Of a stretch of 37,455 nucleotides of DNA, positions 31,856-37,455 are shown one piece after another (within the stretch, counting starts at the first letter, position 1; each line of letters starts with the position of its first letter). Position numbers and translations under genes: made by a program. Under the pieces are notes generated by a model that saw only the letters and a list, made by a program, of their open reading frames with translations, was not told where the DNA came from and ran no database searches. The stretch comes from Anaerolineae bacterium. Lineage in GTDB: Bacteria; Chloroflexota; Anaerolineae; Epilineales; JAHCIE01. The DNA lies in contig JAHCIP010000016.1 of assembly GCA_026129165.1 (NCBI GenBank), positions 1 to 37,455 on the forward strand, given 5' to 3'.

Positions 31856-33385
31856 ATGCTCACGCCCGGCCATGACCCGATTCTGTTGCTCGATGACCTG
31901 TGGGTTGCCGAGGTCGAGGGGCTGCGCCAGCAGTTCTACCCGCCCACCAAGTACGCCCACAACCCGATTATGGTCAAGACGGAAGCGTGGGAGGGCGAGG
32001 GGCCGTACCTGTGGGGCAACCGGCTGCTGGTGGACCCAGACACAGGCGAGTACCGCCTGTGGTACGCCGCCTTCCGCCACGCGGACAATCATTACCGCTG
32101 GGGCTATGCCGTCTCGCATGATAGCCTTCACTGGGAGAAGCCCGACCTGGGGCTGGAAACGTTCGAGGGCCAGCCCGCCCGCAACATGCTGCCCGGCGGC
32201 CCGCACCCGCACAAGGCGCTGCGCTGTCTGGAGCGCGACCCACGACCCGACTGCCCGCCCGACCAGCGGTACCGCGCTATCCGCTTCACCTACGACGGCG
32301 AGTTCGCCTCGTTTTCGCCCGACGGCCTCCACTGGACCGAGTACCCCGCCAATCCGGTCTGGCGTGTCCCCTCGGACATCATTCATACTATGTGGGACCC
32401 GGCGCGCGCGACCTTCGTGGCCTACTTCAAGCTATGGGAGGTGCGCGGCCAGCGAGTGGACGGTCCAGACGGGCCGCAGCCGTTCCGCGGCTACCTGCCC
32501 TTCTACCACACCGACACCCGCGACGGCGTGACGCACTTTCGCGGCCCCCTCGTCACCTTCCAGCCAGGCGGCGGAGCGACGGTGCAGGAGGACGCCGAGT
32601 TTACCCTGCTGGCCGAGCGCCTGTCCTTTGACGACGGCGGGGGCGGCATGCTCAGCGGCGCGTGGACCTCGAAGCGCGTCATCTGCTGGGCCAGCAGCGA
32701 CGACTTCATCCACTGGAGCGGCGAGCGCGTGGTCGTCCAGGCCGACGAGCAGGATAACCCGACGGCCAACATCCAGTACATGTTTGTGTTCCTCTACGGC
32801 GGGGTCTACCTGGGCGTGCTGACCATGCACGACGAGACGGGCCAGTTCAACCAGCAGTTGGCCTTCAGCCACGACGGTCTGGCCTGGCAGCGGCCCTGGC
32901 GTGACCCGTTTATCGCCGTCGGGCCGCCGGGCGCGTGGGATTCGGGCATGGTCCTGGGGCCGGTGGACCCCATCGTCCTCGACGACGAGCTGCGTTTCCT
33001 CTACGGCGGCTTCCCCATCATCCACCACACCGACGCCCAGACCTGGGACTCGGCCATCGGCTTCGTCAGCCTGCGGCGGGACGGCTTCGCCGCCTGGGAG
33101 ACCGACACCGAGGGGACGCTGACGACCCAGCCCTTCGTCTGTCCCGGCGGTCGGCTGCTGGTCAACGCCGACGCGCAGGGCGGCGCGGTGACGGTCGAAG
33201 TCCTGGATGAGGCGGGCCAGCCCATTCCTGGCTTCGAGGCCGCCGGTTGCACGCCGCTGACGACAGACCATGTCGCCGCGTCGGTCCACTGGGCCGACGC
33301 CGACCTGGACGCCCTGGCCGGCCGCCCGATCCGACTGCGCTTTCGTGTCCAGGCCGGCCGCCTGTTTGCTTTGCGTTGGGAATAA
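31856..33385 (+). CDS. GH32/GH43-like five-bladed beta-propeller glycosidase family protein, paralogue D
   Basis: The protein has 509 residues with the N-terminal strand ILLLDDLWVAE (D13-D14), the signature SHDSLHWEKPDLG (87-99) and repeated blade motifs (SPDGLHW, SSDDFIHW, SHDGLAW). The C-terminal sandwich (about 420-509) reads VTVEVLDEAGQPIPGFE and RPIRLRFRVQAGRLFAL. The blade signature is degenerate at one position (D-S for D-G). It has no signal peptide. Copies C and D are most alike in length and blade sequence (ETWQG/ETFEG), suggesting they duplicated after A and B. No strong ribosome-binding site is seen before the ATG, but the upstream stop is 4 nt away, which suits translational coupling with the hydrolase. 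Confidence 0.8.
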   Translation: MLTPGHDPILLLDDLWVAEVEGLRQQFYPPTKYAHNPIMVKTEAWEGEGPYLWGNRLLVDPDTGEYRLWYAAFRHADNHYRWGYAVSHDSLHWEKPDLGLETFEGQPARNMLPGGPHPHKALRCLERDPRPDCPPDQRYRAIRFTYDGEFASFSPDGLHWTEYPANPVWRVPSDIIHTMWDPARATFVAYFKLWEVRGQRVDGPDGPQPFRGYLPFYHTDTRDGVTHFRGPLVTFQPGGGATVQEDAEFTLLAERLSFDDGGGGMLSGAWTSKRVICWASSDDFIHWSGERVVVQADEQDNPTANIQYMFVFLYGGVYLGVLTMHDETGQFNQQLAFSHDGLAWQRPWRDPFIAVGPPGAWDSGMVLGPVDPIVLDDELRFLYGGFPIIHHTDAQTWDSAIGFVSLRRDGFAAWETDTEGTLTTQPFVCPGGRLLVNADAQGGAVTVEVLDEAGQPIPGFEAAGCTPLTTDHVAASVHWADADLDALAGRPIRLRFRVQAGRLFALRWE

Positions 33386-33389
33386 CCTA

Positions 33390-33468
33390 CCCCCCTGCCC
33401 CCTCCCTGAAAAGGAGGGGGAGTAGAAATGCCCCTCTCCTCTAGGGGAGGGGATGGGGGAGGGGTTAA
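33390..33468. repeat. CCCCTCC-rich palindromic intergenic repeat
   Basis: Two adjacent GC-rich hairpins are visible: CCCTCC-TGAAAA-GGAGGG around 33399-33419, and CCCCTCTCC with GGGGAGGGG around 33431-33452, followed by further G runs. The motif is common between genes of many environmental bacteria. It separates propeller gene D from the next oxidoreductase gene and may reduce read-through or protect the upstream message. Confidence 0.7.
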
Positions 33469-33484
33469 TGCACAGGAGATGCCT

Positions 33485-34372
33485 ATGTTGCGCGTGGGAA
33501 TGATTGGCGCGGATAGCTCGCACACCGAGCTATACGGCCGGCTAATGAACCTGCCCGATGGACCCTTTTATGGCCGCGCCCAGGTGGTCAAGCTGTGGGG
33601 GGCGGACCCGGCCGAGGCTCGCCAGAAGGCCGAAGTCTGCCGCATACCAGAGGTCGTGAGCGACCCGGCCGACGTGCTGGACGGGGTGGACCTGGTCAGC
33701 ATCAACAACCGCTACGGCGATGACCACGTCGCCCCGGCGCGGCTGGCCCTGGCGGCGGGTAAACCGACCTTTGTGGACAAACCCTTCACCAACAGCCTGG
33801 CTGAGGCTAAGGCATTGGCCCGCCTGGCCGCCGAGCACAACGCCCCGCTTATGTCGTGCTCGTCGCTGCGCTACGCCGCCGAGGTGCAAACCCTCCTCAG
33901 CGAGGCGCAGGGCTGGGGCAGCCGAAACCTGGTCCAGACCGTCGGCCCGGCCGCGGGCGCCTTCCCCAATCCTCGCGCCAGTCACCCGTTCTTCTACGGT
34001 GTCCATGCCGTCGAGATGCTGCACACGCTCATTGGGCCGGGCGCGGCGAGCCTTACCACGCACCGCACCCAGGCGTGTGATGTGGTCGTGATTGACTACG
34101 CCGACGGGCGGCGGGGCGTGGTCAACCTGCTGCGCCAGGGGCCGGCCGTCTACCACGCGGCGGTCTACGCGGCGGACGGCTGGGGTCACGCCGCGATTAC
34201 CGACCACGGCGGCTACTACGCGGCGACGCTGGCCCACATCCTGGACATGGCCGAGACGGGACAGACAGCCTGCCCTATCGAGTATGCGGTCGAAATTATC
34301 GCCATCCTGGACGCCATCACCCGTTCGGCGGAGCAGGGCGGCGTGCGGATAGCCGTCGAGGGAGCGCTATGA
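33485..34372 (+). CDS. Gfo/Idh/MocA family oxidoreductase 5 (short, DKP variant)
   Basis: The protein has 295 residues from the ATG at 33485, chosen because CAGGAG lies six bases upstream. An ATG two codons earlier is too close to it, and the longer frame begins in the repeat. The nucleotide strand reads VGMIGADSSHTELYG, and the catalytic motif is DKP (D98-K99-P100) where EKP is usual. The C-terminal domain is shorter than normal. The sequence between the EKP-like region and the end is compact, with a HPFFYGVHAVEMLHTLIG segment bearing the conserved His. It probably still binds NAD(P), but the substrate is unknown. Its stop overlaps the next start by four bases. Confidence 0.87.
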   Translation: MLRVGMIGADSSHTELYGRLMNLPDGPFYGRAQVVKLWGADPAEARQKAEVCRIPEVVSDPADVLDGVDLVSINNRYGDDHVAPARLALAAGKPTFVDKPFTNSLAEAKALARLAAEHNAPLMSCSSLRYAAEVQTLLSEAQGWGSRNLVQTVGPAAGAFPNPRASHPFFYGVHAVEMLHTLIGPGAASLTTHRTQACDVVVIDYADGRRGVVNLLRQGPAVYHAAVYAADGWGHAAITDHGGYYAATLAHILDMAETGQTACPIEYAVEIIAILDAITRSAEQGGVRIAVEGAL

Positions 34373-35394
34373 AAACACAGGTCACGCCCGTTCCCATCGC
34401 CATCATCGGTCCGGGGCGCATGGGGAAGCTGTATGCCAAGTTGCTGGATGATCTGGCTCTGACGCGCCTGGTAGCGGTGTGCGGCGAGAGCGAGGCGACG
34501 ACCTACGGTCTGGCCGATGCGCACGGTGTCCCCGGCTACCCTAACCGCCGCTACCCCGACATGCTGCGCGACCACCCGGACATCGAAGCCGTCATTGTCT
34601 GCACTTCGGAGTGGGAGCATCTGAAGCCAATCCTGACTGCATTGGACGCCGGCAAACATGTCCTGGGCGAAAAGCCAATGGCGACGTCGCCAGTGGACGC
34701 GGCCGCGATGGTCGAGGCCGCCGAACGGGCCGGCCGGCGGCTGATGGTCTGCCACAGCTTGCGTTTTAACCCGCGTTATGCCATCATGCGCGAGGCCGTA
34801 GCGCGGGGCGACATTGGCGACATCCTGCACGTCCACGCCCGCCGCAACGCGACGCCGACGGCCGCCGACCGCGTGGTAGGCAAGTTCCCGCTGCCCTACT
34901 GGCTCATGCCCCACGACATTGACATGACGCTGTGGACCGTCGGCCAGCCGGTGGTCAGTGTGCGGGCTGAGTCGCGGGCCGGGGCGGCGTCACGCGACGA
35001 CTTCATCACGGCGACCCTGACCTTCGCCAACGGCGTCGTGGCGCGTATCGAGAACACCTGGGGAACGCCGCCCCGTGGCGGGCGGCCGCAGAACGAGCTA
35101 TTCACCGTCTACGGCACCACAGGCGCGGCCGAGGTGCTGGGCTATGAACACGGCCTGGCAATCTATCGAGAGAGTGGCGTCGAGTATCCCGATAATGCCT
35201 ACTCGCCTGTCTTTCACGGTCAGACCGAGGGCGCGTTCCGTTCGCTGGCGCGCCACTTCGCCGGCGTCGTGCGTGGGCTGTGGGAGCCAGTCGTCACGGG
35301 CCGGGACGGGCTGGCGGCGATTCGGGTGGCGGCGGCCATTGACCGCGCTCTCCAAGCGAGGCGCGAGGTACACCTGGAGGAAATCGAGTCATGA
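34369..35394 (+). CDS. Gfo/Idh/MocA family NAD(P)-dependent oxidoreductase 6
   Basis: The protein has 341 residues with an intact GPGRMG (14-19) and EKP (E101-K102-P103). The substrate domain has the helix CHSLRFNPRYAIMREAVARGDIG and the PHDIDMTLW segment with its catalytic His and Asp. This is the most canonical of the seven copies and resembles inositol 2-dehydrogenase-like members. It overlaps the short oxidoreductase upstream by ATGA and the VOC gene downstream by ATGA, so three genes form one tightly coupled set. Oxidation of a ring hydroxyl in a sugar or cyclitol is the likely reaction. Confidence 0.92.
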   Translation: MKTQVTPVPIAIIGPGRMGKLYAKLLDDLALTRLVAVCGESEATTYGLADAHGVPGYPNRRYPDMLRDHPDIEAVIVCTSEWEHLKPILTALDAGKHVLGEKPMATSPVDAAAMVEAAERAGRRLMVCHSLRFNPRYAIMREAVARGDIGDILHVHARRNATPTAADRVVGKFPLPYWLMPHDIDMTLWTVGQPVVSVRAESRAGAASRDDFITATLTFANGVVARIENTWGTPPRGGRPQNELFTVYGTTGAAEVLGYEHGLAIYRESGVEYPDNAYSPVFHGQTEGAFRSLARHFAGVVRGLWEPVVTGRDGLAAIRVAAAIDRALQARREVHLEEIES

Positions 35395-35774
35395 TTAAGG
35401 CTATTGAGCACATCGCCATCTTTAGCGCGGACTCCAAGGCGCTCGCCCAGTGGTACTGCGACACGTTGGGCTTCGAAATGGCGCTGGCGTCGGAAGAGAA
35501 CCGTACCTATTTTGTGAAGCTGCCCGGCGGCGGGATGTTTGAGATTCTGCCGGCCAACGCCAAGCTGCGTCCCGCTAATGTGATGGATGACGCGGGGCTG
35601 CGCCACATCGCCCTGGCGGTAGACGACTTTGACGCGACGTACCAGGCGCTGAAGGCCAAAGGCATCACCTATGCCGGGCCGGTGCGCGAGAGCTTCGGCG
35701 GCTCGAAGCTGGTCTTCTTTACCGACCCCGACGGCAACCTGCTGCACCTCGTGTGGCGGGCCAAGCCCCTGTAG
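35391..35774 (+). CDS. VOC (glyoxalase/bleomycin resistance/dioxygenase) superfamily protein
   Basis: The protein has 127 residues made of two beta-alpha-beta-beta-beta units. Candidate metal ligands are H7 (IEHIAIF), E51 (MFEILP), H72 (LRHIALAV) and H119 (NLLHLVW), the last replacing the more common Glu. The TDPDGNLLHL ending is typical of the family. VOC proteins include lactoylglutathione lyases, epimerases and dioxygenases; in a sugar locus an isomerase or epimerase of a keto sugar is a fair guess. Its start overlaps the preceding oxidoreductase by four bases, suggesting it works on that enzyme's product. Confidence 0.9.
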   Translation: MIKAIEHIAIFSADSKALAQWYCDTLGFEMALASEENRTYFVKLPGGGMFEILPANAKLRPANVMDDAGLRHIALAVDDFDATYQALKAKGITYAGPVRESFGGSKLVFFTDPDGNLLHLVWRAKPL

Positions 35775-35779
35775 GAGAG

Positions 35780-35866
35780 AGTACACAGTAGTCAGTAAAC
35801 AGTAGTCAGAAGGCGGATTACCGACTACCGACTACCGACTACTGTCTACTGTCTACTGTCTACTGG
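35780..35866. repeat. Heptamer hairpin repeat, copy 5
   Basis: A left arm of AGTCAGT-type units (35780-35810) faces a right arm of three ACCGACT and three ACTGTCT heptamers ending at 35866. The two kinds of heptamer in one arm show the unit changing by single bases within a copy. Confidence 0.85.
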
Positions 35867-35874
35867 AGACTTCC

Positions 35875-36888
35875 ATGACCCTCACCTGGGGTATCATCGG
35901 CGCGGGGCAGATCGCCGAGCGCCAGATGGTTTCGGCTATGCGCGAGACGACCGGCCACGAGTTGGCCGCCGTCATGCGGCGCGACCGTGCCGGGGCCGAC
36001 GCCTTCGCCGCCCGGCACGGCGTCTCGCGCGCCTATCACCGCGTCGAGGACTTGCTGGCCGACCCGGCGGTCAACACCGTCTACATCGCCACGCCACCCG
36101 TCGCCCACTTCGATAATGTGACTCTGGCGGCTCAAGCGGGCAAGGTCATCTTGTGCGAGAAGCCGCTGGCGAGGACCGTCGACGAGGCGCGGGCTATCGT
36201 GGATGTGTGCCAGCAGCATGGCGTCCCGCTCATGGTCTGCTACTACCAGCGCTATAACGCCCGCCACCAACAGATCCGCCAACTGGTGGCTGACGGCGTC
36301 ATTGGGCAGGTCACCGCTGTGCGCGTGGCCTTCTCCGACCGCTACCCGCCCGCGCCGGGCGCCTGGCGTCACGACCCGTCTATCGGTGGGGGCGGTCCCC
36401 TGCTCGACCTCGCGCCGCACTGCATTGACCTGGTCCGCTTCCTGGTCGGTCCCGCCATCGAGGTCAGCGCCCTGGTGGATACCCTGGCGTCGGATTCGCC
36501 TGTCGAGGACACGGCCACCCTGCTGCTGCGGCTGGCGAACGGCGCCCAGGCCGTCATCACCACCCACTGGAGCACGGCCAACTTCGACCCGCAGGGTCAG
36601 AACACGGTCGAAATCTGGGGGACGCGCGGCTCCATCCACGCCGCGCCCATCAACAGCAAGGACTCGTCGGGCGTCACCCATGTCTGGACCGAGGCGGGCG
36701 AGCGGGTCTTCGAGATACCCGTGGGCGGGCCGCGCACCCACGTCGCTCTGCTCCAGGCGTTGGGCGAGGCTGTCACGGCGGGCGTGCCCATGCCCATCCC
36801 CGGCGAGGACGGCCTGGCGGGGATGCAGGTCATCGAGGCGGCGTACCAATCAGCGCAAACTGGGCAGAGGATAGGGATTAGGGATTGA
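35875..36888 (+). CDS. Gfo/Idh/MocA family NAD(P)-dependent oxidoreductase 7
   Basis: The protein has 337 residues with GAGQIA (9-14) and EKP (E95-K96-P97). The substrate domain includes CYYQRYNARHQQIRQLVADGVIG, a WRHDPSIGGGGPLLDLAPHCIDLVRFL segment with the catalytic Asp/His pair, and a typical C-terminal ENGLAGMQ-like helix. It looks like a glucose-fructose oxidoreductase/xylose dehydrogenase-type member more than an inositol dehydrogenase, but that is a weak judgement. GGAG lies shortly before the ATG. The following glycosyltransferase start overlaps its stop (TGATG). Confidence 0.92.
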   Translation: MTLTWGIIGAGQIAERQMVSAMRETTGHELAAVMRRDRAGADAFAARHGVSRAYHRVEDLLADPAVNTVYIATPPVAHFDNVTLAAQAGKVILCEKPLARTVDEARAIVDVCQQHGVPLMVCYYQRYNARHQQIRQLVADGVIGQVTAVRVAFSDRYPPAPGAWRHDPSIGGGGPLLDLAPHCIDLVRFLVGPAIEVSALVDTLASDSPVEDTATLLLRLANGAQAVITTHWSTANFDPQGQNTVEIWGTRGSIHAAPINSKDSSGVTHVWTEAGERVFEIPVGGPRTHVALLQALGEAVTAGVPMPIPGEDGLAGMQVIEAAYQSAQTGQRIGIRD

Positions 36889-37455
36889 TGCGCGTCGTAT
36901 TCTACTGGGAGGCAGCGGGGCTGTCGCTGACGCGGGCTAACCCCTACGGCGGGTTGCTGGCCCGCGCCCTCGCGCCGCTGGGCATCGAGATGGTCCCTGG
37001 TTACGCCGAGGACCTGACGCCCGACTGGCTCCGCGCCCACCAGGACAGGGTAGACGTCCTCCATCTCAACTGGCCCAACTATATGTACCAGTCCAGCGAC
37101 CCGGCCGAGGCGATTCGCCGCGCCAGCGACCTGGTCGCCAACCTGGCCCTGGCGCGGGAGTTGGGCTACCGCGTGGTGTGGACGGTCCACAACCTCTACC
37201 CGCACGAGAGCGCGCACCCTGAACTGGACCGCCTGGTGCAGACGAGCCTGTGCGCCCTGGCCACGGCGGTCATCGCCCACTGCGAGCACGGCCGCCATCT
37301 GGTACTGAGCCACTTCCACCGCGAGCATAGTGTCCTGGTCATCCCGCACGGCCACTTCATCGAGCCGTACCCCAACACCCTGTCGCGGGTGGAGGCGCGC
37401 GCTCGGCTCGGCATCGGCCAGAGTCAGTTTGTCTACCTGTTCTTCGGTAACGTCC
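36888..37455 (+). CDS. Glycosyltransferase, GT4-like (N-terminal part, truncated by the window end)
   Basis: An open frame of 189 codons runs from the ATG that overlaps the previous stop to the end of the window without a stop. The start MRVVFYWEAAG, a GGLLARALAPLG segment, DVLHLNWPNY, VVWTVHNLYPHES and AVIAHCEHGRHLVL give the order of the N-terminal Rossmann domain of GT-B (GT1/GT4-like) transferases. The donor-binding C-terminal domain lies outside the window. VIPHGHFIEPYPN near 150 resembles the hinge region before that domain. A sugar-transfer step at this end suggests that the locus borders polysaccharide or glycolipid synthesis. The product and donor are unknown. Confidence 0.85.
   Translation, partial: MRVVFYWEAAGLSLTRANPYGGLLARALAPLGIEMVPGYAEDLTPDWLRAHQDRVDVLHLNWPNYMYQSSDPAEAIRRASDLVANLALARELGYRVVWTVHNLYPHESAHPELDRLVQTSLCALATAVIAHCEHGRHLVLSHFHREHSVLVIPHGHFIEPYPNTLSRVEARARLGIGQSQFVYLFFGNV

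Overview
The window looks like a chromosomal segment from a GC-rich Chloroflexota bacterium (Anaerolineae-like). The strongest clue is the pair of lipoprotein substrate-binding proteins with a lipobox Cys followed by a Val/Glu-rich 'VVEKVVEKVV' linker and a Thr/Pro stretch, which is a familiar look in that phylum. High GC, short intergenic gaps, ATGA and TAATG gene overlaps, and many dispersed intergenic hairpins fit as well. This placement is an inference from sequence style. No rRNA, tRNA, CRISPR, transposase or phage gene was seen.

Layout. Left arm (72-12322, minus strand): ten co-directional genes read from a near-consensus promoter at 12471-12499. They run from two duplicated ABC solute-binding proteins through two oligopeptide/opine-type permeases, a phytanoyl-CoA-dioxygenase-like oxygenase, a DAO-type FAD oxidase, a dihydrodipicolinate-synthase-family aldolase/lyase, an acid-sugar-dehydratase-like enolase-superfamily enzyme, a D-2-hydroxyacid dehydrogenase and a second enolase-superfamily enzyme. 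A small beta-sandwich protein gene (12691-13386, minus) is divergent from the right arm across a 131 bp two-promoter region. Right arm (13518-37455, plus strand): a long array with four paralogous GH32/GH43-like five-bladed propeller proteins, seven Gfo/Idh/MocA oxidoreductases, an M19-family protein lacking its usual first metal site, a FadR-type GntR regulator, a DegT-type aminotransferase, an M20 deacylase/peptidase, a second 2-hydroxyacid dehydrogenase, an Asp-box sialidase-like protein, an alpha/alpha-toroid protein, an alpha/beta hydrolase, a VOC protein and, at the edge, a truncated glycosyltransferase.

How the parts may work together. The gene set reads as a carbohydrate import and catabolism locus. 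The left operon would take up an oligosaccharide, sugar acid or amino-sugar derivative and process acid sugars by dehydration (enolase superfamily), retro-aldol cleavage (DapA family) and hydroxyacid oxidation. The right arm supplies predicted cytoplasmic hydrolases, many NAD(P)-dependent sugar oxidoreductases, and amide- or amine-handling enzymes. None of the propeller proteins has a visible signal peptide, so they would act after import. The substrate cannot be read from the sequence.

Regulation. The GntR gene has a consensus promoter (TTGACA, 17 bp, TATAGT) embedded in a 56 bp inverted repeat with TNGTNNNACNA-type half sites. The transporter operon promoter has the same -35, spacing and TATAGTGG start, followed by a palindrome. 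This suggests one regulator controls itself and the import operon. Five intergenic copies of an AGTCGGT-type heptamer hairpin and several other hairpin repeats separate the genes.
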